Counted from the first letter of the stretch, positions 28,340 to 37,466 are shown. The stretch is 64,000 bases of DNA from Phyllobacterium phragmitis (GCF_002980495.1 NZ_PVBR01000002.1:335483-399482), one strand, 5' to 3'. Made by a program: numbers and translations. The notes: a model not told the origin generated them from the letters alone.

Positions 28340-28558
28340 ACACCCTGAAGAAGGGCATTCAGCCTTTCCGCGCCCATCCTTTGGCGCCAGCGTGTTATCG
28401 ACGAGCGGTCGAACGGCAAATTGATGGCGGAAGAATTCCTCGCCGCAGAGCAGCTGGTAATAAGGGTTCTCCGCCCAGCGTTCGCAGAGCGCTTCGTCGG
28501 ACAGGTCGTGCATCTTGAGGATGGCCAGTCCCGCCATCAGCCGGGCTGGCAGCTTCAC
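28340..28558 (-). pseudogene. IS5-type transposase fragment, frameshifted
   Basis: The minus strand reads LPARLMAGLAILK then MHDLSDEALCERWAENPYY and CGEEFFRHQ, a pattern familiar from IS5/IS1182-like transposases. It loses frame at CATCAATTTGCCG. One base over, it continues LPFDRSSITRWRQRMGAERL and then ends. Both ends of the gene are missing and no terminal inverted repeats are visible. It lies directly behind hipA and is evidence of earlier transposition in this patchwork. Confidence 0.75.
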
Positions 28559-28565
28559 GGATGAC

Positions 28566-29897
28566 TCATTCGACGTTGAGATCTCCGGATAAATAGGTTT
28601 CGATCAGACGGACGCGATGGGCGATGCCGTTGCTGATGGATTCAACCATGTCTTGCGGGAAGCCGGAAGGAAGTGCGTTGATCACGGCAGCCGCCTGACG
28701 GGGAGCCTTGGCGGCGAGATCAGCAAAGAGTGTGCGCATCAACGGTGTGCCGATGCCGGCGATGTCTGCCGTCTGCACGAAATGTCGGGGCACGATGTCG
28801 CTGAGCGCATAGTGGCGGTTCTTGCCCACAGACATGGCGAGTTTGAATTTTTTGGGCACGATCTGGTGGGCATCGAGGCTGGGCTGAGCGCTGAGCACAT
28901 CGTAGAGCGGCGTCATCCGGTAGCGACCGCCAGGCGTCAGAAAAATGCTGAAATTCTTGGCGTGGCCGTCAGTCGCGCCCAACAGCCAGAAGATGATGTT
29001 GGCGCGCATGAAGGTCGCGATATCTTCATCCGGCGTGTCGCTGCCCCTCAGCAGTTCAAGAATCTCGCGCAGGCCGGGACCGCCGTCGGACTGATATTTA
29101 CGGGTCGGCGGCACGCAGAGCGCTTGACAGCAATCTTCCTGCGGCAGGCGGATCAGGCGTTCATCCTTCGTCCAGCGCCGGTCGAAACGCTCCACAATCA
29201 GCGTGCGGCGTTCGCCGAAATCGGCGATCTCGACGGTGGCGACCGGGACGCCAAAGGCCTCCAGCAATTTGAGGCAGAGATATTCATTCTCGACACTGTT
29301 TGAGAGGTCGATACCGTTGGGCAACTGGCCGATCTGTGGTTTCAGGATGTGCGTGGTGGCGGTCGTGCCGGTGGGTTTGAACCAGTGGCCGTCCTTGCGC
29401 AGCAACGCCGTTTTCTCCTGCGCACCGGCGATTGAAATTCTGAAATCGCCATCCTCTCCCATGCCCAGCGGGGCTGTGGCAAGATTGTTGATAAGATCCG
29501 CGATGGCCTTGTCATCGACGGGTTGTCCATCAGTGCCGCCGGTCGGGCCGGGATCGATCCCGTCCGGCAGAAATTGCAGAGCGCCCACGCAGTCGTGGCC
29601 GAGAGCGGTGAGCAGGCTGTAAGCGTCGGTGCCGTTCGCCCCGACACGTTCGGCAACGCGCTTACGGATCGCGTCGCTGTCCGGCAGCAGATTGTCGAAG
29701 ACATTGATCACCGGCGCGCCGATATACCGATCTTCACGCAGCGGCAGGGACAGGGAGACGGCGAAAGCACTGTCCCACGATAGCCAGTCCGGGTCGTAGC
29801 GGAAATCGATCGCGCCCGTGGATTCGCGCCGCAGCACCCCGACGAGGCGGCCGTTCAGGAAGACATTGAGCGGGGCGTGTGTGCGGCGGCGAGCCAT
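28566..29897 (-). CDS. hipA: HipA-type serine/threonine kinase toxin
   Basis: The 443-residue protein has an N-terminal HipA subdomain (VFLNGRLVGVL, then NVFDNLLPDSDAIRKRVAER). The kinase part has a Gly-rich loop in SIAGAQEKTALL (near 153), a catalytic loop ATDGHAKNFS (near 315) and a metal-binding Asp in PLYDVLSAQP. HipA of E. coli phosphorylates GltX and halts growth. The stop/start overlap with hipB (ATGA) marks a single transcript. Length and motifs are complete, so it should be active. Confidence 0.93.
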   Translation of the reverse strand: MARRRTHAPLNVFLNGRLVGVLRRESTGAIDFRYDPDWLSWDSAFAVSLSLPLREDRYIGAPVINVFDNLLPDSDAIRKRVAERVGANGTDAYSLLTALGHDCVGALQFLPDGIDPGPTGGTDGQPVDDKAIADLINNLATAPLGMGEDGDFRISIAGAQEKTALLRKDGHWFKPTGTTATTHILKPQIGQLPNGIDLSNSVENEYLCLKLLEAFGVPVATVEIADFGERRTLIVERFDRRWTKDERLIRLPQEDCCQALCVPPTRKYQSDGGPGLREILELLRGSDTPDEDIATFMRANIIFWLLGATDGHAKNFSIFLTPGGRYRMTPLYDVLSAQPSLDAHQIVPKKFKLAMSVGKNRHYALSDIVPRHFVQTADIAGIGTPLMRTLFADLAAKAPRQAAAVINALPSGFPQDMVESISNGIAHRVRLIETYLSGDLNVE

Positions 29898-30151
29898 CAG
29901 AACAGATCCTCGATGTCAGTTGCGCTGCCCTTGCTGCGCGGACGGACCACCAGTTCAAGATCAAGCGCCGACAGCGCCGCCATCAGCGTGCGCAGCTGGA
30001 CGGCCGGCTCGCCGGCCTCAAGCCGGGACACCGTCCCTTGGCGCAGATGGATATGGCCGCCGAGGCCTGACTGGGTCAGGCCAGCCTGTTTGCGAGCACG
30101 GCGCAGGATAGCGCCGATCTGTTTTTCGTTACGCGCAATGGAGTCGGCCAT
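29897..30151 (-). CDS. hipB: HipB-type antitoxin and repressor (XRE helix-turn-helix)
   Basis: The 84-residue protein has a helix-turn-helix at about residues 12-60 (LRRARKQAGLTQSGLGGHIH, RQGTVSRLEAG) and a short C-terminal tail that may be protease sensitive. The ATG at 30151 has an AGAGGTG ribosome site. It overlaps hipA by ATGA. It would neutralise HipA and repress the operon by binding the large inverted repeat just upstream. Confidence 0.9.
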   Translation of the reverse strand: MADSIARNEKQIGAILRRARKQAGLTQSGLGGHIHLRQGTVSRLEAGEPAVQLRTLMAALSALDLELVVRPRSKGSATDIEDLF

Positions 30152-30170
30152 GGAACACCTCTGATCGCAC

Positions 30171-30266
30171 TATACGCTATCCCGTATATTTTGTCAATAT
30201 ACGGGATAGCGTATAAATCAGAAATATACGCGAGCGCGTATTAAGTTATTTTAAACGCAAATGCGT
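30171..30266. promoter_or_regulatory. hipB operator region: perfect 19-bp inverted repeat plus two ATACGC/GCGTAT sites
   Basis: TATACGCTATCCCGTATAT (30171-30189) is repeated inverted at 30197-30215, with seven bases between. ATACGC-N4-GCGTAT follows at 30226-30241 and ACGC-N4-GCGT at 30255-30266. All share the ACGC/GCGT half-site. The array lies between hipB and the divergent helicase gene, so HipB or HipBA may control both. Confidence 0.75.
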
Positions 30267-30332
30267 ATATCGGGGACGACTTTACACGATGTCTCCGTCT
30301 TATCTTGCAATCTGCCTTGCGGTGGCGGATGA

Positions 30333-32873
30333 ATGGCTCGCGGAAAAAACCAGCCTTGCAATAGAAATATGCCCTCGATGAAATCCAAGCGCCGAAGCCC
30401 AAAGTCCACCGTCAAACCCAACAAGGAACCCAAGCTCTCGCGCAACCAAGCGCCCGCCGATTTGTCGCCGGTGGAATGGCAACGGGCTTTGCGCCGCCAG
30501 TTCGGCCGCGAGCAGCCATTCGCGCTCGAGAACCTCACCAAGGAGCCGTTCTTCTCTGAATTCCGGGTGAGCAATCCGGCTTCGAAATCGAGCTACCGCG
30601 TGGTGATAAGAGGCCGGGGGCCGGGCGGTAATTTCTGCTCTTGCCCGGATTATGCGACAAACGAACTCGGAACCTGCAAGCATATCGAGTTCACCCTCGC
30701 CCGGCTGGAGAAGAAACGCGGCGCCAAGGCGGCGTTCGCGCGCGGCTACCGGCCGGCGTTTTCGGAACTCTATTTACGCAACGGCGGCAAGCGGCGCATC
30801 CATTTTCGCGCCGGCGCGGATTGTCCGCCGGAATTGCGCGAGGCCGCCGCGGCGTTATTCGACGCAGATCAGGACGGAGTGCTGCCGGAGGATCGGCTCA
30901 GTGAGCTTGAGCCTTTCATGGCGATGGCGTCGAATTCGGATCATGAGCTCCGCGCCTATGACGATGCGCTCGATTTTATCGCGGGACGGCGAGATGCGGA
31001 ACGCCGCGCGGCGAAACTCGAGGAACTGTTTCCGCTCGGAACCTCCGATCCCGCGCTCGGCGGCTTTCTGAAGGTGCCGCTCTATCCCTATCAGGCCGAA
31101 GGCACGCTGTTTGCGGTGCGGGCTGGCAGGGCATTGATCGGCGACGATATGGGCCTGGGCAAGACCATCCAGGCCATCGCCGCGATGGAGATATTGGCGC
31201 GGCATTTCAGTGTTGCAAGGGTATTAGTGATCTGCCCGACATCGCTTAAATATCAATGGCAGAGCGAGATTCTGCGTTTCACCGGAAGGCAGGGCGAGAA
31301 TGCCGCGCGCGTCATCAATGGCGGGCGGGCGCAGCGCCAGATCGATTATCGCCTCGATGATTTCTGCAAGATAACGAACTACGAGAAGCTCAATCCCGAC
31401 CTCGACCTTATCGCCGATTGGGCGCCCGATCTCGTGATCGTCGATGAGGCGCAACGAGTGAAGAACTGGAACACGATTGCCGCCCGTGCCCTGAAGCGCA
31501 TCGACAGCCCCTATGCCATTGTGCTCTCCGGCACGCCCCTTGAAAACAAACTCGAGGAATTGATTTCCATCGTCCAGTTCGTCGATCAGCATCGACTGGG
31601 GCCGACATGGAAGCTGCTCTATGAGCACCAGGTGAAGGATGAAAGCAGCCGCGTCACCGGCTATCGGGGGCTGGACCAGATCGGCCAGACTCTCGCACCC
31701 ATCATGATCCGCCGCCGCAAATCCGAGGTGCTCAAGCAATTGCCCAGCCGCCTCGACCAGAATCTCCTGGTGCCGATGACCGAGGCGCAAATGGTGTACC
31801 ATCAGGAAAACGCCGATATGGTGGCCAAAGTCGTCCAGCGCTGGCGCAAGACCGGTTTCCTGTCGGACAAGGATCAGCGACGGATGACCTGTGCGCTGCA
31901 GAACATGCGCATGGCGTGCAACAGCACCTATCTGCTGGACCAGGAGACGGACCATGGCGTCAAGGCCGATGAGCTGATGGCCTTGTTCGACGATCTGTTC
32001 GCCGAGCCGAATGCCAGGGCGGTGGTGTTTTCGCAATGGACGCGGACTCATGACATCATCATCAAGCGCCTCGAAGCGCGCGGCCTCGGCTATGTCAGTT
32101 TCCACGGCGGCGTGCCCTCGGAGAAGCGCCCGGCGCTCGTCGAGCGGTTCCGCCACGATCCCGCTTGCCGCGTGTTCCTGTCCACCGACGCCGGCAGCAC
32201 GGGCCTCAACCTGCAGCATGCCTCGACTCTCGTGAACATGGACCTGCCATGGAACCCCGCCATACTGGAGCAGCGCATCGCCCGCATCCATCGCCTTGGT
32301 CAGCTAGCGCCCGTGCGGATCATCAATTTCGTCGCCAAGGGCACCATCGAGGAAGGGATGCTTTCGGTGCTGGCCTTCAAGCGCTCGCTGTCAGCCGGAA
32401 TTCTCGACGGCGGCAGCAGCGAGATTTCGCTCGGCGGCTCGCGCCTCAACCGCTTCATGAAGGACGTGGAAGATGTCACCGGCGGCATGGGTAAGAGCGA
32501 GGCGGTGACGCCGGCGGAGGAAGCGGGGAACAGCGGTATCGTCACCGACGATACCGCCCTTAAGCAAGACGTAAAAGCGGGTGCGGATACCGGTCCCGGC
32601 AATATCGCGGCTCCCGACAAGTCCTCGACTCCGTCAACTGATCCGGCGCCAAACCCATGGCTCGCCCTGATCCAGGTGGGCACGCAATTGGTGTCCGCCC
32701 TCGCCGCCGCCGGCGATCCGGAAGCGCCATCGCACCCGTGGATCGAACGCGATCCGTCAACCGGCGCGCAGAGCCTGAAGGTGCCGTTACCCCCGAAGGA
32801 AACAGCGCAACAACTGGCCGATGCCCTTTCCGCGCTGGCGGACGGCTTGCGGGGCGCCCCTCCCTTCAAGTAA
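30333..32873 (+). CDS. SNF2-family helicase/translocase with SWIM zinc finger
   Basis: The 846 residues begin with a basic linker and a SWIM-type finger near 100-116 (CSCPDYATNELGTCKH). The SNF2 ATPase follows: Walker A DDMGLGKT near 271, DEAQ box VDEAQRVKN near 371, SGTPLENKLEEL, helicase C-half with VFSQWTRTHD and the arginine finger region IARIHRLGQ near 650. A low-complexity tail fills about 705-846. Such proteins remodel protein-DNA complexes and recycle RNA polymerase (HepA), and many occur in defence or DNA repair islands. It is divergent from hipBA. No nuclease domain is seen. Confidence 0.88.
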   Translation: MARGKNQPCNRNMPSMKSKRRSPKSTVKPNKEPKLSRNQAPADLSPVEWQRALRRQFGREQPFALENLTKEPFFSEFRVSNPASKSSYRVVIRGRGPGGNFCSCPDYATNELGTCKHIEFTLARLEKKRGAKAAFARGYRPAFSELYLRNGGKRRIHFRAGADCPPELREAAAALFDADQDGVLPEDRLSELEPFMAMASNSDHELRAYDDALDFIAGRRDAERRAAKLEELFPLGTSDPALGGFLKVPLYPYQAEGTLFAVRAGRALIGDDMGLGKTIQAIAAMEILARHFSVARVLVICPTSLKYQWQSEILRFTGRQGENAARVINGGRAQRQIDYRLDDFCKITNYEKLNPDLDLIADWAPDLVIVDEAQRVKNWNTIAARALKRIDSPYAIVLSGTPLENKLEELISIVQFVDQHRLGPTWKLLYEHQVKDESSRVTGYRGLDQIGQTLAPIMIRRRKSEVLKQLPSRLDQNLLVPMTEAQMVYHQENADMVAKVVQRWRKTGFLSDKDQRRMTCALQNMRMACNSTYLLDQETDHGVKADELMALFDDLFAEPNARAVVFSQWTRTHDIIIKRLEARGLGYVSFHGGVPSEKRPALVERFRHDPACRVFLSTDAGSTGLNLQHASTLVNMDLPWNPAILEQRIARIHRLGQLAPVRIINFVAKGTIEEGMLSVLAFKRSLSAGILDGGSSEISLGGSRLNRFMKDVEDVTGGMGKSEAVTPAEEAGNSGIVTDDTALKQDVKAGADTGPGNIAAPDKSSTPSTDPAPNPWLALIQVGTQLVSALAAAGDPEAPSHPWIERDPSTGAQSLKVPLPPKETAQQLADALSALADGLRGAPPFK

Positions 32874-33110
32874 GGCTGAGCCCGGAGCCGGTCACGATAT
32901 CGCAATCATCGTCGTATTCGGTTGACGACGCTATGGCGCCTAACCGGCTCAGTTCCGCGTGGAAACCAACAGGTGCTTGCCGGCCATGCTGACGTCGAGG
33001 GTTTCAGCGACGACAGACCGATCACGACGGCGACCGACATTGGAATTGAGCGTGCTTCGGCTCAGGCATGGCTTGCGGCGAACCGCGGTTCCAGATCGGC
33101 AAAGCCGAAC

Positions 33111-33968
33111 GTGAGGGGTTTTTACGAACCACGTACCGGGAGCATTCAGTATGTGGTGAGCGACCCCGCAACTGGCAAATGCGCCATCATCGATCCGGTT
33201 CTGGACTATGACGAAAAGTCGGGCGCCACCAAAACCGAACAGGCCGATAAACTTCTCGCCTGCATCGCCGAGGAAAACCTCTCCGTCGAATGGATCCTCG
33301 ATACCCATCCGCATGCCGACCACTTCTCGGCCGCTCCCTATCTGAAAGAGAAGACCGGAGCACCGACCGCAATCGGTGCTCATGTGGTCGATGTGCAGGC
33401 CCTTTGGAAGGACATCTACCACTGGCCGGATTTTCCGGCGGACGGCCGGCAATGGGATCGGCTATTCGCCGACGGCGACAGTTTCAAGATCGGCTCAATC
33501 GACGCCAAGGTCATGTTTTCGCCAGGCCATACGCTCACATCCGTCACCTATGTCATCGGCGATGCCGCCTTCGTCCACGACACATTGTTCATGCCGGATT
33601 CCGGCACCGCGCGCGCTGACTTCCCCGGCGGCAGCGCCAAGTCGCTCTGGCAGTCCATCCAGGCCATTCTCTCCTTGCCGGACAAGACCAGAATTTTTTC
33701 GGGGCACGATTACCAACCGGACGGACGTCAGCCTCGGTGGGAGAGCACCGTCGCGGAGCAAAAAGCCGACAACCCCCACATCACCGACCAGACCGAGGAG
33801 AGCTTTATCGCTCTGCGCGAGGCGCGCGACGCCACGCTCCCCATGCTCAAGCTCATCCTGCATGCGCTGCAGGTCAACATCGCCGGCGGGCGCCTGTCAG
33901 AACCCGAGGCGAACGGCAGACGCTACCTCAAGATACCGTTGAATGCCCTGGAAGGGGTGGTCTGGTGA
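33111..33968 (+). CDS. Metallo-beta-lactamase-fold persulfide dioxygenase (Blh/ETHE1-like)
   Basis: The frame holds QYVVSDPATGKCAIIDPVLDYD, the metal site THPHADHFSAAPYL, GHTLTSVTYVIGDAAFVHDTLF and FSGHDY, all typical of Blh/ETHE1 proteins that oxidise persulfides to sulfite. The N-terminal start is unclear. The family's usual Met before KPNVRGFY is absent and the nearest start is the GTG at 33111. An earlier TTG at 32922 would add 63 unrelated-looking residues. The stop overlaps the YeeE gene (GTGA). The operon resembles the sulfide-stress bigR-blh operons of rhizobia but lacks the ArsR-type regulator. Confidence 0.82.
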   Translation: MRGFYEPRTGSIQYVVSDPATGKCAIIDPVLDYDEKSGATKTEQADKLLACIAEENLSVEWILDTHPHADHFSAAPYLKEKTGAPTAIGAHVVDVQALWKDIYHWPDFPADGRQWDRLFADGDSFKIGSIDAKVMFSPGHTLTSVTYVIGDAAFVHDTLFMPDSGTARADFPGGSAKSLWQSIQAILSLPDKTRIFSGHDYQPDGRQPRWESTVAEQKADNPHITDQTEESFIALREARDATLPMLKLILHALQVNIAGGRLSEPEANGRRYLKIPLNALEGVVW

Positions 33969-34387
33969 TAGAACCCTATTTCGCTCCAATCACCGGCGGT
34001 GCACTGATTGGATTGTCCGCTAGCCTGCTGATGCTTCTCAATGGCCGCATCGCCGGTATCAGCGGTATTGTCGGCAGCATCCTTGGCAAGCGTGGCGAAC
34101 GCTTTGGGCATGACGTGGCATTCGTCGTTGGCCTTTTGCTCGGCCCTCTGGCCTATCGCCTCATGTTCGGTAGCGGGCCGCAGGTCGTGATAACAGCGAC
34201 CTTGCCATTACTGATCGTTGCAGGGCTACTGGTCGGCTTCGGCACCCGCATGGGCTCGGGATGCACCTCCGGCCACGGGATTTCCGGGTTAGCGCGGCTA
34301 TCGCTTCGTTCCTTCACCGCCGTGTTGACCTTCCTCGCAACAGCGATCCTGACCGTACTCGCGCTGCGACTGGGAGGCTGGTTATGA
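33965..34387 (+). CDS. YeeE/YedE-family membrane protein, first half
   Basis: The 140-residue, four-helix membrane protein has GGALIGLSASLLMLLNGRIAGISGI near the start and the GFGTRMGSGCTSGHGISGLARLS motif near 88-110. The conserved Cys is thought to handle thiosulfate or sulfide-level sulfur. GTG is the start, overlapping the dioxygenase stop. It pairs with the next gene, together matching full-length YeeE. Confidence 0.85.
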   Translation: MIEPYFAPITGGALIGLSASLLMLLNGRIAGISGIVGSILGKRGERFGHDVAFVVGLLLGPLAYRLMFGSGPQVVITATLPLLIVAGLLVGFGTRMGSGCTSGHGISGLARLSLRSFTAVLTFLATAILTVLALRLGGWL

Positions 34388-34812
34388 CAGGTGCGCTCCG
34401 CATCCTGGTCGCGCTCGTTGCTGGCCTTCTGTTCGGCCTGGGCCTTGCCATTTCCGGCATGCTCAATCCAGCGAAGGTCAAAGCCTTTCTCGACATCACT
34501 GGCGCATGGGATCCGAGCCTGATCTTCGTGCTGGGGGCAGACGTTATTGTCGATTTCGTCGGCTATCGTCTGGCTTTTGCCTTCAATAGGCCCGTGCTCG
34601 ACAGCCGGCATCATCTTCCCGCCAAGACCCGTATTGACCGACCTCTTATCGTTGGCTCGGCAATTTTCGGCATCGGCTGGGGATTGGCAGGGTTCTGCCC
34701 GGGACCGGCAATCGCGTCATTGTCCCTCGGACTGGCTCCCGCGGTGATGTTCGTGGTCGCCATGCTCATCGGAATGGTCGTTCACGATCGTTTCGTTGCC
34801 CAGAAAGGATAG
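34384..34812 (+). CDS. YeeE/YedE-family membrane protein, second half
   Basis: The 142-residue membrane protein has GLGLAISGMLNPAKVKAFLDITG and a GIGWGLAGFCPGPAIASLSLG motif with the second conserved Cys. It overlaps its partner gene by ATGA. The two halves (DUF6691-type pair) form a sulfur-species importer or exporter in bacteria with Blh. It is followed four bases later by the TauE gene. Confidence 0.85.
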   Translation: MTGALRILVALVAGLLFGLGLAISGMLNPAKVKAFLDITGAWDPSLIFVLGADVIVDFVGYRLAFAFNRPVLDSRHHLPAKTRIDRPLIVGSAIFGIGWGLAGFCPGPAIASLSLGLAPAVMFVVAMLIGMVVHDRFVAQKG

Positions 34813-34816
34813 CCAC

Positions 34817-35596
34817 ATGCTGTCCACACTTGGACCGGCGCTTTTCTCTGGCGGTCTTGTCGGGTTTTTGCTTGGCCTTATGGGCGGCGGCGGATCAATC
34901 CTCGCCACACCGCTACTTCTCTATGTCGTTGGCGTCGCTCAGCCGCATATCGCCATTAGCACGAGCGCGCTGGCCGTCTCGATGAACGCATTTGCCAACC
35001 TTGTCGGTCACGCACGCAGCGGTAATGTCCGCTGGCCATGCGCGCTCGTCTTCGCTGGTGTCGGCACGATCGGCGCTCTGGCAGGATCAAGTCTTGGCAA
35101 GCTCATCGACGGTGAACGCCTGCTCTTCCTCTTCGGCCTCGTCATGCTCGTCGTCGGGGCAATGATGCTGCGCCCCAAGCCTAAGACAATCGCCCCTGAG
35201 CGTACCGTGAACTTGCGCACCTGCCTGATCACGGCGGGCGTAGCCTTCTCTGCCGGCATTGCCTCGGGCTTCTTCGGTATCGGTGGTGGTTTTCTCATAG
35301 TTCCTGGCCTGATGCTGGCAACCGGCATGCCGATGCTCAATGCCATCGGTTCCTCGCTGCTCGCCGTAGGCAGCTTTGGACTGGCGACAGCGCTCAACTA
35401 TGCCGCATCCGGTTTGGTCGACTGGCCGATCGCCTTTGAGTTCATCGCCGGTGGTGTCCTTGGTGGCATTTTCGGCATGATGCTGGCCAACCGGCTTTCA
35501 TCGCGCAAGAATACGCTCAACCGGATATTTGCCGCAGTGATCTTCATCGTGGCAGCCTATGTGCTTTATCGTAGCGTTGGTGCGGTCGTTCAATGA
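34817..35596 (+). CDS. TauE/SafE-family sulfite exporter
   Basis: The start at 34817 with AAGGAT upstream gives 259 residues and removes seven codons that overlap the previous stop. The protein has about eight membrane helices and the TauE motifs LLGLMGGGGSILATPLLLYVVG near 15-37 and ASGFFGIGGGFLIVPGLML near 150. It probably pumps out the sulfite made by the persulfide dioxygenase. Together with YeeE halves this is a complete sulfide detoxification operon. Confidence 0.88.
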   Translation: MLSTLGPALFSGGLVGFLLGLMGGGGSILATPLLLYVVGVAQPHIAISTSALAVSMNAFANLVGHARSGNVRWPCALVFAGVGTIGALAGSSLGKLIDGERLLFLFGLVMLVVGAMMLRPKPKTIAPERTVNLRTCLITAGVAFSAGIASGFFGIGGGFLIVPGLMLATGMPMLNAIGSSLLAVGSFGLATALNYAASGLVDWPIAFEFIAGGVLGGIFGMMLANRLSSRKNTLNRIFAAVIFIVAAYVLYRSVGAVVQ

Positions 35597-35671
35597 AGCG
35601 AACCTTGGATGGGTAGAGTCTGACCGGAACGTTTTTGGCGAGAATTACCAAACAAGCAGGACAGCATCTTT

Positions 35672-36159
35672 ATGGGAAATGATTGGGACAGCAGATTCGA
35701 AGGTGAGAGCTACCTGTTCGGAACGAAGCCGAACGCCTTTCTCGCCTCGCAGGTCTACCGACTTCATCCTGGGATGAAAGCCCTCGCAGTCGCCGACGGG
35801 GAAGGTCGAAAGCTATGACGTCGTCGCCGCCATATTCGTTCAGTTCGCACCACCGGACCTGCGCAGCAAAATGTTTGCAGGCTTCTACCAGTGCCTGAGG
35901 CCAGGAGGCATCCTGCTCATGCAGGGGTATCGCGTTGAGCAACTTCGCTTTGGGACAGGCGGTCCGCCCCAGGCAGAAAACCTGTATAACAAGGATCTGT
36001 TGGTCCGTTCATTCGCTCATTGGCATTCGGCATCTGCATGAACATGACAGTGTGCTCGCAGAAGGAGCGGGGCACTCCGGCATGTCTGCCCTCATCGATC
36101 TTGTTTCTGAAAAGCCGCTAGCCTCTCACGGGCAAGGCACACCTAACGTCAATTCATGA
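35672..36159 (+). pseudogene. Class I SAM-dependent methyltransferase, decayed
   Basis: Translation starts MGNDWDSRFEGESYLFGTKP and reaches ALAVADGEGRKL before a stop. The second frame continues SYDVVAAIFVQFAPPDLRSK and LRPGGILLMQGYR through GTGGPPQAENLYNKDLL. A third picks up HDSVLAEGAGHSGMSALIDL. Family members of about 200 residues join these parts in one frame, so a central SAM-site segment has been deleted and at least one shift added. It is related to TehB-like small methyltransferases. Confidence 0.75.
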
Positions 36160-36186
36160 GATGAGAGCCGCTTACGGCTATACTGG

Positions 36187-36858
36187 TTAGCTATCGGAAG
36201 GTTGCCGGCACCCTTCAAGCCAAACGTCGCTGAGCCCTTCTGGCGCGCACGTTCCTGCCACCAGACGTTCAATCCGGCCGACACGCTCATTGAGCGCAGT
36301 ATCGTTCTCGCGAAGCTTGTATGATCCCGGGGCGATAAGAACGGCTACCAGTCGAATGAACTCCGAGTTGCTTAATTCTGCGGGCGGTCGCCCATAGATC
36401 GCTGAACTTGCCTTGTAGAAGCCAGTCATCCAGCCTTCCGGGCCTTCGCCCATCTCCAATGTTTCGAGCCAAAGCGCAAGAATCTGATCTTTGGAAAGGC
36501 GGCTTTCCAAACCCATCGCGTAGCCGGTTTGTCGAATCTTCCCGACACCGGGTTGGAATTTTTCGAAGGCAAGGCGCTTTGAAGCCGACTGCGTGATTGT
36601 TGTCGCTCCAGCGCCGGAGGTCGAAAAATCCACCCCGGAGTGATTAGCGAAATTTGGGTCCTCCACTGTCATCAATATCGCCAGATGCTCCGCCCCAAGC
36701 GAGGCTCCTCCGCGCCCCTGCGCTATCAAATCATCTGCGCGTTGCCCCAACTGCGGAGCGTCCGACAGAGCGTCCCAGTATCCTTTTCCGCCGTAAGCAC
36801 CGGCGGCGATGATCAGCAAACCTAAAAGAACGCCTGTGAACTTGAAAATTCGTCTCAT
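36187..36858 (-). CDS. Monofunctional peptidoglycan transglycosylase-like protein (GT51)
   Basis: The 223 residues begin with one membrane helix (FTGVLLGLLIIAAGAYGG). A GT51-like domain follows with ILMTVEDPNFANHSGVDFST (catalytic Glu in VEDPNF, normally EDxxFxxHxG) and ATTITQSASKRLAFEKF, the second glycosyltransferase motif. Length is close to MtgA (about 240). It would extend glycan strands at the inner membrane. It is alone, convergent with a dead methyltransferase gene. Confidence 0.8.
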   Translation of the reverse strand: MRRIFKFTGVLLGLLIIAAGAYGGKGYWDALSDAPQLGQRADDLIAQGRGGASLGAEHLAILMTVEDPNFANHSGVDFSTSGAGATTITQSASKRLAFEKFQPGVGKIRQTGYAMGLESRLSKDQILALWLETLEMGEGPEGWMTGFYKASSAIYGRPPAELSNSEFIRLVAVLIAPGSYKLRENDTALNERVGRIERLVAGTCAPEGLSDVWLEGCRQPSDS

Positions 36859-36923
36859 TCAATCTCTCAATCGGAATCAAGTGGCGGGACTAAGAACCAC
36901 AAGACACCAAATTGTTGCAGAAG

Positions 36924-37466
36924 TTAGGAATTGCGCGACACCATCTCGCCGAGATCGGCCTTGGTCATCACATAGCATTTGCAGGGGTCGTCCCCATGCT
37001 TGCTATCGCCGATGTGCTTCATGCCAATCCTCTCTGCGACGCGCTGCGAGGAAAGATTGCCGGGGTCGATGTCCGCGACGATGCGTTCAAGTCCTGCAGT
37101 ATGAAAGGCGTGTTCAACGATTGGGCGGGCAGCTTCCAGTGCGAAGCCGTTTCCCCAAGCGGATTGATTAAGACGCCAACCGATTTCGACTTCCGGGCCG
37201 ACGCCATCATAGGGGATGAGAAGAATCCACCCCAAGAACTGGTCAGGTTGCTCCTTCGGGAAAATGGACCAGTACCCAAGACCATCACCAAGAGAGGTTT
37301 CAATCCTTTCTCTTAGGAAGGCTTCATGCTTTACGGGGTCATTCCACAGGCCAGGGATGAACCGTGTAACTGCCGGATCGCGATCCATCGCAAGACAAGC
37401 ATCGAAATCCGCCATTGTGCGAGGCCGAACCCAAAGGCGTTCAGTTTCGAAGCTTGGCAGCACCAT
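36924..37466 (-). CDS. GNAT acetyltransferase, RimJ/RimL type
   Basis: The start at 37466 has an AAGGAGG ribosome site, and the longer frame up to 37733 would run into the EamA gene. The 180 residues start MVLPSFETERLWVRPRTMAD and include VEIGWRLNQSAWGNGFALEAAR (acetyl-CoA loop) and ERIVADIDPGNLSSQRVAERIGM, standard for the RimJ/L group. It acetylates an amino group of an unknown protein or small molecule. Confidence 0.88.
   Translation of the reverse strand: MVLPSFETERLWVRPRTMADFDACLAMDRDPAVTRFIPGLWNDPVKHEAFLRERIETSLGDGLGYWSIFPKEQPDQFLGWILLIPYDGVGPEVEIGWRLNQSAWGNGFALEAARPIVEHAFHTAGLERIVADIDPGNLSSQRVAERIGMKHIGDSKHGDDPCKCYVMTKADLGEMVSRNS

Noticed and set aside
30152..30270. CRISPR-like repeats upstream of hipB
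   Set aside because: The repeats are inverted operator sites of unequal spacing, not regular direct repeats with spacers. No CRISPR array occurs in the window.
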